Shown: one piece after another, positions 1 to 6,739 of the stretch
Numbering within the stretch: position 1 is the stretch's first letter
Layout of the letters: each line of letters opens with the position of its first letter
Assembly (NCBI GenBank): GCA_900321645.1
Contig: ONWZ01000032.1
Span: 1 to 17,294, forward strand
Reading direction: 5' to 3'
DNA: 17,294 bases
DNA from: an uncultured Eubacteriales bacterium
GTDB taxonomy: Bacteria; Bacillota_I; Bacilli_A; RF39; UBA660
Notes under the pieces: generated by a model
The model's database searches: none
What the model was told of the DNA's origin: nothing
The model's input: the letters and a program-made list of their open reading frames with translations, nothing else
Made by a program: the position numbers and the translations under genes

Positions 1-446
1 ATCCATTGAGGATAGTTAGTTACTTCTTCTAATTTAGATATAGTTAATTCAATGGCATTATTAGTTGCTCCACAGGCCGGATACACTGTTTCAAATCTTT
101 TTAATGATTCATCTAAATAAATTTCAACGCCTGGTTTTACACCAAATGGACACACTCCACCAACGGGGTGCCCTGTAACTTCTTCAACTTCTTCGTGTGA
201 TAGCATATGGGCTTTTTCACTAAATGTTTGTTTATATTTAGCATTATCTATTTTAACATCGCCGGCGACAACAATTATAATATTCTTTTCTTTTAATTTA
301 AATGATAATGTTTTAGCAATTCTAGCTTCTTCCGTTCCTAAAGCTTCAGCAGCTTCTTTGACGGTAGCACTAGAGGTAGGAACTGTAATTATTTTAGTAT
401 CTAAATTATATTTTTTTAAATGTTCAATAACTGATTGTTTTGACAT
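1..446 (-). CDS. YbaK/EbsC-type aminoacyl-tRNA deacylase (3' end cut by window)
   Basis: This gene encodes a YbaK/ProX-family editing domain. Such proteins hydrolyse mischarged tRNA in the cytosol, most often Cys-tRNA(Pro). About 148 residues are visible, starting MSKQSVIEHLKKYNL. Family hallmarks are a conserved-lysine region (EARIAKTLSFK, near residues 42-52), an alternating hydrophobic strand with a glycine turn (IIIVVAGDVK), and the loop GHPVGGVCPFGVKPG that shapes the substrate pocket. The later stretch VYPACGATNNAIELT also fits the family, and the C-terminus lies beyond position 1. The ATG at 446 is preceded by GGAGG at 451-455 with five-base spacing. That GGAGG directly follows the stop codon of the upstream amidohydrolase gene, so the two are probably co-transcribed and translationally linked. 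Family assignment is firm. The exact tRNA substrate is not determined. Confidence 0.88.
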   Translation of the reverse strand, partial: MSKQSVIEHLKKYNLDTKIITVPTSSATVKEAAEALGTEEARIAKTLSFKLKEKNIIIVVAGDVKIDNAKYKQTFSEKAHMLSHEEVEEVTGHPVGGVCPFGVKPGVEIYLDESLKRFETVYPACGATNNAIELTISKLEEVTNYPQW

Positions 447-455
447 ATAGCCTCC

Positions 456-923
456 TTATTTAATGATTGTTTTAAGTAGATAGACAATTGTACTAATAAC
501 TAATTCTTTATTATTTTTTCTATCTTCTTCAGTACATTCGACAGTCGCATGATGATAAGTATCATCTTTTTTAGAATAAATGCTTACGTATACCAAATTA
601 TCTTGTCCATAAGGATTATATTTATCGACCCTATTTAATTTACCGGTTACTCCAATACCATAATCAGAGTTAGTATACCCGGTTATTTTTTTGCTCATTT
701 CATCGGCAACTTCTTGGCTATAGACGGTATATGTATCAATTGTTTCTCTATTTATACCCATCTTGATTTTAAATTCATTAGCATAAGTAATAGCACCATA
801 TTTAAATACTTCACTTGCACCAGGAATATTAGTAATAGCATTGGCTATTCCGCCACCGGTACATGATTCCATGGTACTAATCGTTTCTTGATTCTTGATT
901 AATATTTCAATAATCTCTTTCAT
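456..923 (-). CDS. CinA C-terminal-type nicotinamide-nucleotide amidohydrolase (PncC-like)
   Basis: This is a stand-alone C-terminal CinA domain of 155 residues, close to the usual size for single-domain PncC proteins. PncC deamidates nicotinamide mononucleotide to nicotinate mononucleotide in NAD recycling. Visible hallmarks are the ESCTGGGIANAITNIPGAS segment near residues 19-38 and the FKYGAITYANEFKIKMG segment that follows. The expected later glycine loop (usually GIAGPGG-like) is altered to GVTGKLNRVDKYNPYG, so catalytic activity is less certain than family membership. A GTG nine bases earlier (932) extends the frame, but AGGTGA overlaps that codon and is correctly spaced for ATG 923, so I chose ATG 923. 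The gene precedes ybaK with no gap beyond the ribosome-binding site. A TATAAT-like box at 941-946 (minus strand) could serve as its promoter, but no good -35 is visible. Confidence 0.8.
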   Translation of the reverse strand: MKEIIEILIKNQETISTMESCTGGGIANAITNIPGASEVFKYGAITYANEFKIKMGINRETIDTYTVYSQEVADEMSKKITGYTNSDYGIGVTGKLNRVDKYNPYGQDNLVYVSIYSKKDDTYHHATVECTEEDRKNNKELVISTIVYLLKTIIK

Positions 924-951
924 TTTGGTCACCTAAATTTATTATACATTA

Positions 952-979
952 AAAAAAGTAATTATTCATTACTTTTTTA
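952..979 (-). terminator. Rho-independent terminator of the ABC exporter operon
   Basis: A perfect 11-bp stem (arms 952-962 and 968-978) encloses a 5-nt loop. Read on the minus strand, its 3' arm ends in six T and is followed by another T. The operon's last stop codon (977-979) overlaps the start of the stem. The weak GC content of the stem is the only reservation. Confidence 0.8.
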
Positions 980-2914
980 TAATTCAAATTGTGAATTGTA
1001 TAATTTGGCATAAAAGCCATTTTTTTTCATCAATTCTTCATGGTTTCCTTGTTCAATGATATTTCCCTCATTCATTACTAAAATTAAATCAGCATTTTTA
1101 ATGGTTGATAATCTGTGAGCGATAATGAATGAAGTTCTCCCTACAGTAAGTTTATCCATTGCCTTTTGGACTAATTCTTCAGTTCTTGTATCAACGTTAC
1201 TAGTAGCTTCATCAAGAATTAAGAATGGAGCATTTTTTAACATACCACGAGCAATCGTTATCAATTGTTTTTGGCCACTACTTACAGTATCATTTTCGCC
1301 AATTTTGGCATCTAGGCCATTAGGTAATGTTTTTATAAAATGATCGATACCGACAATCTTACATGCTTCCCATACTTCTTCATCGGTAAGATGGGCATTA
1401 TTATATTTGATATTTTCTTTAATTGTACCATCAAATAACCAAGTATCCTGGAGTACCATTACAAATAAATCATGGATGTTTTCTCTTGTTAATTTCTTGG
1501 TTGATACACCATCGATTAAAATATCACCATTGTTTATTTCATAGAATTTCATAAGTAAATTAACCATCGTGGTCTTACCAGCACCGGTTGGACCAACAAT
1601 AGCAATTTTTTGACCTGGTTTAGCAACGGCACTGAAATCTTTAATAATTGTCTTATTTTCGTCGTAACCAAATTTTACATGTTTGAATTCAATCTCACCT
1701 TTAATACTATCTTTATCTAATTTACTTGGTAAATCTAATTCATTGGTCATTTCAGGTTCCTCCAAGAATTCAAATACTCTTTCACCAGCGGCCGCTGTTG
1801 ATTGCATAGTTGTTAAGCTTTGAGCTATCTGATTTAATGGATTAATAAACATTCTGACATAAATCATAAAGGCAACAATAACACCAAACGAGATAATTCC
1901 TTTGGTAGTAAGTATTGCTCCCACAACACAGATTGCAACATAACCCAAGTTACCAACAAAGCCCATCATCGGAGGCATAATGCCTGATAAGAATTCACTC
2001 ATACGGCTACATTTATATAATTTATGATTCATTTTATCAAATTCATTATTTGTTTCTTCAATGCCATTATAAGCATTGACTATTGTATGAGCACTATAAA
2101 TTTCTTCGATATAACCATTTAAGTCTCCTAGTCTTTCTTGTCTTTCAACGAAAAATTTTTGACTCTTATTTAAGATAAAGAACATAAACGAGAAGCCAAT
2201 AATACTAGCTAAAATACCAGCAGTAGCCATGGTTGGATTAGTAATAAACATCATGATGACTGAACCGATAAATAAGGTAGCGCTATTAACTAATGAAGCA
2301 AGACTTTCATTCATACTATGACCCATCGTATCAACATCATTAGTAATACGTGATAACATATCCCCGGTCTCATGCGTATCAAAATACTTAAGTGGTAATT
2401 TATTAATCTTCTTAGTAATTGTCAGTCTTATTTTTCTAGCATAATTATTAGATACATAAGCCATAACTAACTGTTCAATAAAATTGAATACTGAACTAAG
2501 AATAACAATGATTATTAAGAATAAGGAAATACTTTTAACTTTTTCCATATTCATTATTGGTTTAATTTCTTCATAAATTGATGTTGGCAATTCATCAATT
2601 TTATTTATTATTTGTTCATCACTAGCTGCCATCATATTAAATAATATTTGTTTATCCTCATAAGGGATTGTTGGATTATTGATTATCTCAGTAATCTTTT
2701 CTTCACTAATTCTCGGAGTTATTCCTTCAGTAATATAGTCAGTTAACTTAGATAATTTATTCGGAGTAATTAAACCTAAAATAGCTGAAATAAATGCTAA
2801 TACTAAAGAGATAATAATACTTTTAGACCATGGTTTTAAACTTTTAATTATTTTAATCATTGATCCTTTAAAATCTTTTGATTTTTCGGGAGCACTATTA
2901 TGATGTCTAGGCAT
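977..2914 (-). CDS. Heterodimeric ABC exporter, subunit with extracellular insert and catalytic Walker B
   Basis: A 645-residue half-transporter combines a six-helix type IV exporter membrane domain with a C-terminal ATPase domain. It has Walker A GPTGAGKT (441-448), signature VSSGQ (544-548, replacing LSGGQ), Walker B LILDE with catalytic Glu569, and switch His600. With the partner gene upstream it should form one transporter, probably exporting drugs, lipids or peptides; the substrate cannot be read from sequence. Between TM1 (about 33-52) and TM2 (about 129-150) lies a charged insert of about 70 residues predicted to be extracytoplasmic. Insertions of this sort are known in one subunit of some BmrCD-like pairs. 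I chose ATG 2914 because GAGGAGG sits nine bases upstream. This start overlaps the partner's TAG by eight bases (ATGCCTAG), which favours translational coupling and equal dosage. Confidence 0.93.
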   Translation of the reverse strand: MPRHHNSAPEKSKDFKGSMIKIIKSLKPWSKSIIISLVLAFISAILGLITPNKLSKLTDYITEGITPRISEEKITEIINNPTIPYEDKQILFNMMAASDEQIINKIDELPTSIYEEIKPIMNMEKVKSISLFLIIIVILSSVFNFIEQLVMAYVSNNYARKIRLTITKKINKLPLKYFDTHETGDMLSRITNDVDTMGHSMNESLASLVNSATLFIGSVIMMFITNPTMATAGILASIIGFSFMFFILNKSQKFFVERQERLGDLNGYIEEIYSAHTIVNAYNGIEETNNEFDKMNHKLYKCSRMSEFLSGIMPPMMGFVGNLGYVAICVVGAILTTKGIISFGVIVAFMIYVRMFINPLNQIAQSLTTMQSTAAAGERVFEFLEEPEMTNELDLPSKLDKDSIKGEIEFKHVKFGYDENKTIIKDFSAVAKPGQKIAIVGPTGAGKTTMVNLLMKFYEINNGDILIDGVSTKKLTRENIHDLFVMVLQDTWLFDGTIKENIKYNNAHLTDEEVWEACKIVGIDHFIKTLPNGLDAKIGENDTVSSGQKQLITIARGMLKNAPFLILDEATSNVDTRTEELVQKAMDKLTVGRTSFIIAHRLSTIKNADLILVMNEGNIIEQGNHEELMKKNGFYAKLYNSQFEL

Positions 2915-4664
2915 TAGATAATTCCTCCTCTCTAAATTGTGATAATGCAATCTCTTTATAGACAGGACAATTATTTAACAATTCTTTATGCGTACCAATT
3001 CCAACACATTTTCCTTTATCTAAAACGACTATTTTGTCAGCATTCATAATCGTACCAATACGCTGAGCAACAATTAGTGTTGTGGCATCCTTGGTGTTTT
3101 TCTTTAATTCTTTACGTAACGTAGCATCCGTTTTATAATCTAAGGCCGAAAAAGTATCATCAAAAATATAAATTTCAGGATTTCTAGCAATGGCTCTAGC
3201 AATTGATAATCGTTGCTTTTGACCGCCACTAATATTAGTACCACCTCTTGCGATATGAGAATCAATGCCTTTATCCATCGAATTAACAAACTCACTTGCT
3301 TGGGCAATATCTAAAGCTTTATTTATGGCTTCTCTCGTAACTTCTTTCTCTCCGTTATCACCAAATATGATATTATCTTTAACACTGCCAGTAAAGATAA
3401 ATGCTTTTTGAGATATATAACCAATAATGTTATGAAGGGTATTTAATTTATAATTTTTGACATTGACACCATCTATGAGTATTTCACCATCTGTGACATC
3501 ATAAAATCTGGGTATTAGATTAATTAAAGTTGATTTACCGCTACCAGTAGAACCAATAAAGGCCACTGTTTCTCCTTTATTTACTTTAAAATTAATATCT
3601 TTTAAAATATATTCATCAGCATCAGGATATTTAAATGAAACATTTTTAAATTCTATTGTTCCTATCTCTTCTTTTTTATCAAGTTTTCCATCTCTGATGC
3701 TCTCATCTGCTTCGATTACTTCATTGATACGATGAGCAGATACTCTAGCTCTTGGCATAATCATAAAGATCATTGTTAGCATCAAAAATGACATAATTAC
3801 TTGTAAACCATAACTGGTAAATACAACCATATTACTAAACAAGTTAATCTTTTCAATCATTCCAACTTTAACAATTAGATGAGCACCAATAAAATAGATT
3901 CCAATTGTTAGTGAATGCATAATTAAATTCATGATGGGGCTCATAAAAGCAAAAGTTCTTTGAATTAATAAATGCGTATCGGTCATTTCATTATTGGCGT
4001 CATTAAATCTTTTGGTTTGGAATTTTTCAGCATTGAAGGCTCTAACAACTCTTATACCCATTAAGTTTTCACGCGTTGTGGCATTTAATTTATCAGTTAA
4101 TTTTTGAATTACTTCAAACTTGGGACTAACAATAGAGATAATTGTTATTACTGTTATTAAGAGAATAACTACTCCTGCACCTACTAAAGAGCTTAGTTCC
4201 ATACTTTTACCTAAAATTTTTGATATTGCCCATACAGCCATAATGGGAGCTTTTATAAGTGCTTGAAGGCCAAAAGAGATAAGCATTTCAATTTGAGTAA
4301 CATCATTGGTTGTTCTCGTAATCAAACTACTTGTTTGAAACTTCTTAACTTCAGCCTCGGCTAATTTTTGAACTTTTTTAAAGACTTTTTCTCTAAGGGC
4401 TAAGGAAAAACTAGCTGATAAGCCACTAGCTAAATAGCCAATCATAATAGCTGAGGCCATTGATCCAAAGGCACATAGCAACATATATCCACCTTGTTTT
4501 AACACTTCAGGAATAGTACTACCAGATGTCTGAATCAATCTGGTAATGGTACTCATATATTCTGGTAGACGTAATTCGATCCATACTTGGAAGACCATAA
4601 TAATGATGCAAGCAAGGATTGTTAAAACATCTTTTTTTGTAAAATTTTTCATTAATTTAAGCAT
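2907..4664 (-). CDS. Heterodimeric ABC exporter, subunit with degenerate ATPase residues
   Basis: This 585-residue half-transporter is the first gene of the pair. An N-terminal membrane domain (first helix about residues 12-30) is followed by an ATPase domain. The latter has Walker A GSTGSGKS (371-378), canonical signature ISGGQ (478-482), Walker B IFDD with Asp503 where the catalytic Glu normally sits, and Gln534 in place of the switch-loop His. These losses complement the partner's altered signature, giving one consensus and one degenerate ATP site, as in TM287/288, LmrCD and BmrCD. The frame is open upstream to 4718, but that codon lies inside the -35 box. ATG 4664 has AAAGGA eight bases upstream and is the only well-placed start. 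The gene has its own promoter at 4690-4718 with a candidate operator. No regulator gene lies adjacent. Confidence 0.93.
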   Translation of the reverse strand: MLKLMKNFTKKDVLTILACIIIMVFQVWIELRLPEYMSTITRLIQTSGSTIPEVLKQGGYMLLCAFGSMASAIMIGYLASGLSASFSLALREKVFKKVQKLAEAEVKKFQTSSLITRTTNDVTQIEMLISFGLQALIKAPIMAVWAISKILGKSMELSSLVGAGVVILLITVITIISIVSPKFEVIQKLTDKLNATTRENLMGIRVVRAFNAEKFQTKRFNDANNEMTDTHLLIQRTFAFMSPIMNLIMHSLTIGIYFIGAHLIVKVGMIEKINLFSNMVVFTSYGLQVIMSFLMLTMIFMIMPRARVSAHRINEVIEADESIRDGKLDKKEEIGTIEFKNVSFKYPDADEYILKDINFKVNKGETVAFIGSTGSGKSTLINLIPRFYDVTDGEILIDGVNVKNYKLNTLHNIIGYISQKAFIFTGSVKDNIIFGDNGEKEVTREAINKALDIAQASEFVNSMDKGIDSHIARGGTNISGGQKQRLSIARAIARNPEIYIFDDTFSALDYKTDATLRKELKKNTKDATTLIVAQRIGTIMNADKIVVLDKGKCVGIGTHKELLNNCPVYKEIALSQFREEELSNA

Positions 4665-4689
4665 ATACATCATCCTTTCATTATATATA

Positions 4690-4718
4690 AGAATATACAT
4701 AATTAGCTTTGTTGTCAA
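4690..4718 (-). promoter_or_regulatory. Sigma-A-type promoter of the ABC exporter operon
   Basis: On the minus strand TTGACA (4713-4718) is a perfect -35, followed by a 17-base spacer and TATTCT (4690-4695) as -10. Transcription would begin near 4683, giving a leader of about 20 bases that contains the ribosome-binding site for ATG 4664. This rules out the longer reading frame upstream. Confidence 0.75.
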
Positions 4719-4725
4719 GCAACAA
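4709..4725. promoter_or_regulatory. Candidate operator: inverted repeat over the -35 box
   Basis: TTGTTG (4709-4714) and CAACAA (4720-4725) form a perfect 6-bp inverted repeat with a five-base centre. It covers the -35 element of the exporter promoter. Its size and position suit a dimeric repressor of MarR or TetR type. No regulator is encoded nearby, so the binding protein is unknown. Confidence 0.4.
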
Positions 4726-4755
4726 CAATAAATATTATATTCTAAAATATATTAA

Positions 4756-4777
4756 AAATGTAGGTTTCCCTACATTT
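4756..4777 (-). terminator. Rho-independent terminator of the patatin gene
   Basis: A perfect 9-bp stem (4756-4764 with 4769-4777) has a GAAA tetraloop on the minus strand and is followed by TTTTTAATATATTTT. The stop codon of the phospholipase gene (4770-4772) lies inside the stem. The structure insulates the exporter promoter just downstream. Confidence 0.8.
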
Positions 4778-5864
4778 CTTTGATAATTTCATAAAGATAG
4801 TAAGCACACTTATACTCTCTTTGGAATAATTTCTTTAGAAGATTTATTTCTTTTATTTTATTATTAGCTATTTTTTCATAAATAAAGCGAATTCTTTCTT
4901 GAGGATTTAGTTTGCTCCTTAAATTATCAATATTATTTGTTTTCTTTAATTCTATTTCATTAAATTTATTTATAATTCTTTTATGATATTCATTTAAAGT
5001 ATATATTCTAGAATCATCTAATTTAAAGATATGGCCTAAATATTCAACTGTTTGTAATATGGATTTATCAATTTCATTTTTAAAAGTATATTTATTACCA
5101 TATAACTTACCAAATGTTTTCATCGCATCATTATAACCATATTTAATATTCTTCATTGATTGCTTAGCTTCAAACATTAATGATGGACCTGTTTTATTCT
5201 TTGGTCTTATGATTTTTATATCATACTTATCCATAATTTTTTTAGAAATTTTAGCATATTTAAAGAAATAACTGGTATTGACGATAATTAGTCTATCCGC
5301 CCCCATTTTAATAGCTAAATCATAAGGCATCGTATCTCTAACACCGCCATCAACATATCTTTTGTTATTAATTTTCTTTAATTTAAAGACTGGAAAAACA
5401 GTTGATGAAGCAATCAGATAATCAAATAATTCTTCTCGGTTTATTTCTTTTTTAGTTAATTTTAATGGCTTCAATGAAGGAAAACTAACAGTTGTTAATC
5501 CAAAATCAATATCTGATGAATAGAATTTATCTAAATCAATATTATCAATTAAGTTTTGCTTTAAATTACTTGGCTCAATACCGCCTTTAGTAGCTACTTT
5601 AACATATTTTTTAATAACATCAAATTCATCTTTTTGACTATCATATTTAATATCTTCTGGAAATATTAATTTAAAGTTTAGGGTATTCCACATAGTTTCT
5701 GCTTTATCTAAGGCCCCGGATACATACATAGCACCATTGATTGAACCAATCGATGTTCCCGCAATAATATCACATTTAATATTTAACTCTTCAAGAGCTT
5801 TAATTACCCCCATTTGATATGCGCCAGTTGATCCACCACCTGATAAAACTAAACCTGTTTTCAT
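4770..5864 (-). CDS. Patatin-like phospholipase
   Basis: A 364-residue member of the bacterial patatin family, predicted to be a cytoplasmic or peripheral serine lipid acyl hydrolase. The oxyanion-hole glycine loop SGGGSTGAYQ (8-17) opens the protein. The nucleophile elbow GTSIG places the catalytic serine at Ser38. The partner aspartate is Asp172 in VDGGVRD, completing the Ser-Asp dyad. No signal peptide or membrane helix is visible. The C-terminal 150 residues are lysine-rich and poorly conserved in appearance. The loop usually carries Arg or Lys after GGG; here Ser-Thr occupies that place, which occurs in some Firmicutes homologues. ATG 5864 has AGGTGA at proper spacing and a near-consensus promoter 17 bases upstream. 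The gene stands alone, divergent from the tRNA gene and ended by its own hairpin. Substrate is unknown. Confidence 0.9.
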   Translation of the reverse strand: MKTGLVLSGGGSTGAYQMGVIKALEELNIKCDIIAGTSIGSINGAMYVSGALDKAETMWNTLNFKLIFPEDIKYDSQKDEFDVIKKYVKVATKGGIEPSNLKQNLIDNIDLDKFYSSDIDFGLTTVSFPSLKPLKLTKKEINREELFDYLIASSTVFPVFKLKKINNKRYVDGGVRDTMPYDLAIKMGADRLIIVNTSYFFKYAKISKKIMDKYDIKIIRPKNKTGPSLMFEAKQSMKNIKYGYNDAMKTFGKLYGNKYTFKNEIDKSILQTVEYLGHIFKLDDSRIYTLNEYHKRIINKFNEIELKKTNNIDNLRSKLNPQERIRFIYEKIANNKIKEINLLKKLFQREYKCAYYLYEIIKEM

Positions 5865-5880
5865 AATATCACCTATAGTT

Positions 5881-5909
5881 ATTGTACTATTTTAATAATC
5901 TTAGGTCAA
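5881..5909 (-). promoter_or_regulatory. Sigma-A promoter of the patatin gene
   Basis: On the minus strand TTGACC (5904-5909), a 17-base spacer and TACAAT (5881-5886) match the sigma-A consensus at five of six positions each. The predicted start is close to 5874, leaving a short leader that holds AGGTGA before ATG 5864. Confidence 0.75.
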
Positions 5910-5916
5910 TTAATAC

Positions 5917-5945
5917 TTTATTTTTAAATAAATATATTGTATAAT
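5917..5945 (+). promoter_or_regulatory. Promoter of the tRNA-Thr gene
   Basis: A perfect TATAAT lies at 5940-5945, eleven bases before the tRNA 5' end, with a weaker TTTATT (5917-5922) 17 bases upstream. It is divergent from the patatin promoter, and the two occupy one 90-base intergenic region. Confidence 0.6.
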
Positions 5946-5955
5946 CTATTTGTGC

Positions 5956-6029
5956 GCCGCTTTAGTTCAGTGGTAGAACAGAAGCATGGTAAGCTTCAGA
6001 GGGCAGTCCAATTCTGCCAAGCGGCACCA
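5956..6029 (+). tRNA. tRNA-Thr (anticodon GGU), CCA encoded
   Basis: A full cloverleaf folds. The acceptor stem GCCGCTT/AAGCGGC is a perfect 7 bp with discriminator A and encoded CCA. The D stem is GTTC/GAAC with loop AGTGGTA. The anticodon stem GAAGC/GCTTC has loop ATGGTAA, giving anticodon GGT (reads ACC and ACT). A 4-nt variable region and T stem GGCAG/CTGCC follow. G1-C72, C2-G71 and the anticodon agree with known threonine identity elements. The T loop reads TCCAATT rather than TTCRANY, so position 55 is C instead of T. The length of 74 nt reflects a short D loop and variable region. Identity is confident; the T-loop change is odd. Confidence 0.93.
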
Positions 6030-6035
6030 TTTTTT

Positions 6036-6060
6036 AAAACAATTTCGATTGTTTTTTTAT
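6036..6060 (+). terminator. Terminator of the tRNA-Thr gene
   Basis: Arms AAAACAAT (6036-6043) and ATTGTTTT (6048-6055) form a perfect 8-bp stem closed by a TTCG loop and followed by a T tract. It starts seven bases after the CCA end. Confidence 0.8.
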
Positions 6061-6094
6061 TTTCTACATATAATATTAATGATATTAAAAATAC

Positions 6095-6123
6095 TTGACG
6101 TACGGAAAAAGGTACGTTATAAT
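6095..6123 (+). promoter_or_regulatory. Toxin-antitoxin promoter with operator in the spacer
   Basis: TTGACG (6095-6100), a 17-base spacer and perfect TATAAT (6118-6123) make a strong sigma-A promoter. ACGTAC (6098-6103) and GTACGT (6112-6117) are inverted repeats inside it, spanning the end of the -35 to the edge of the -10. Phd/YefM antitoxins repress their own operons by binding palindromes of this sort, so this is the likely autoregulatory operator. Confidence 0.75.
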
Positions 6124-6142
6124 TTATATATGGGGTGATATG

Positions 6143-6400
6143 ATGAGTACAATAAACATAACAAATGCTAGACAAAATCTATTTCAATTAGTAGCTGATG
6201 TTAATGTTGGCTTTAATCCGATTACAATTGTCAATAATAAAGGGAAAAATGCGGTTTTAATTTCTGAGGACGAATGGAAAAATATCGAGGAAACACTATA
6301 CTTATCCAGCATTCCAGGATATGTTGATGAGATTAAAAAAATTGATAATGAAGAAAATTGGCAAGTAGCAGAGGAATATGACCCATATGGAAAATGGTAA
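6143..6400 (+). CDS. YefM/Phd-family antitoxin
   Basis: An 85-residue antitoxin. The N-terminal DNA-binding Phd/YefM fold is recognised from INITNARQNLFQLVADVN (4-21), then PITIVNNKGKNAVLISEDEWKNIEETLYL (27-55). The acidic C-terminal tail (EENWQVAEEYDPYGKW) is the part that normally wraps and blocks the toxin. Upstream in-frame codons exist from 6095, but they precede the predicted transcription start. GGGGTG at 6132-6137 is correctly spaced for ATG 6143 (ATG 6140 is a close alternative). The gene overlaps the toxin gene, the standard antitoxin-first order. Expected role: neutralises the partner RNase and, alone or in complex, represses the promoter just upstream. Confidence 0.9.
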   Translation: MSTINITNARQNLFQLVADVNVGFNPITIVNNKGKNAVLISEDEWKNIEETLYLSSIPGYVDEIKKIDNEENWQVAEEYDPYGKW

Positions 6401-6665
6401 TAAATACAGATTATTATTTTCAAAAGTAGCCATTAAGGATAAAGAAAGACTCAAAGATTGTGGATTAGATAAAAATTGTCGTAAAATACTTGATGTAATG
6501 AGCAATAATCCTTTTGGTTATCCACCGGCTTATGAAAAATTAACCGGGGAATTAAGTGGTTATTATTCAAGAAGAATTAATCGTCAACATCGAATCATTT
6601 ATAGTGTTATTGAAGAAAAAAAAGAAATTCACATTATTAGAATGTGGACGCATTATGATATTTAA
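6378..6665 (+). CDS. YoeB/Txe-family mRNA interferase toxin
   Basis: A 95-residue toxin of the RelE-fold YoeB/Txe group, which cleaves mRNA on the ribosome and stops growth when free of antitoxin. The C-terminal half aligns by eye with E. coli YoeB: NPFGYPP, then YEKLTGELSGYYSRRINRQHRIIYSV, ending in THYDI. Residues matching YoeB catalytic Glu46, Arg65, His83 and Tyr84 are all present as Glu53, Arg72, His92 and Tyr93, so the toxin should be active. The start is either ATG 6378 (SD only two bases away) or ATG 6387 (SD eleven bases away), both inside the end of the antitoxin gene, an arrangement that couples translation. A terminator follows closely. Confidence 0.9.
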   Translation: MTHMENGNKYRLLFSKVAIKDKERLKDCGLDKNCRKILDVMSNNPFGYPPAYEKLTGELSGYYSRRINRQHRIIYSVIEEKKEIHIIRMWTHYDI

Positions 6666-6669
6666 ATAT

Positions 6670-6694
6670 AACAATCAATTTGATTGTTTTTTAT
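6670..6694 (+). terminator. Terminator of the toxin-antitoxin operon
   Basis: Arms AACAATCA (6670-6677) and TGATTGTT (6681-6688) close over ATT and run into a T tract. Its 3' half strongly resembles the tRNA terminator on the other side of the cassette. Confidence 0.75.
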
Positions 6695-6709
6695 TTATAT
6701 CGATTGTGT

Positions 6710-6715
6710 TATAAT
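6710..6715 (+). promoter_or_regulatory. -10 box ahead of the 184-aa gene
   Basis: A perfect TATAAT lies 24 bases before ATG 6740, after a terminator. The matching -35 position is only a T run, so promoter strength is uncertain. Confidence 0.4.
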
Positions 6716-6739
6716 ATATAGCCAAAGAGGTGGAATATA

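Noticed and set aside
4665..4718. N-terminal extension of the first exporter subunit
   Set aside because: The extra codons begin in the -35 box and precede the predicted transcription start; ATG 4664 has the well-spaced ribosome-binding site.
6021..6029. tRNA 3' end as an integration (att) site for the adjacent cassette
   Set aside because: No second copy of the tRNA 3' sequence and no integrase gene was seen in the window.
6184..6505. Two overlapping minus-strand frames opposite the toxin-antitoxin genes
   Set aside because: They are antisense to confidently identified YefM and YoeB genes, are low in complexity and lack start signals.
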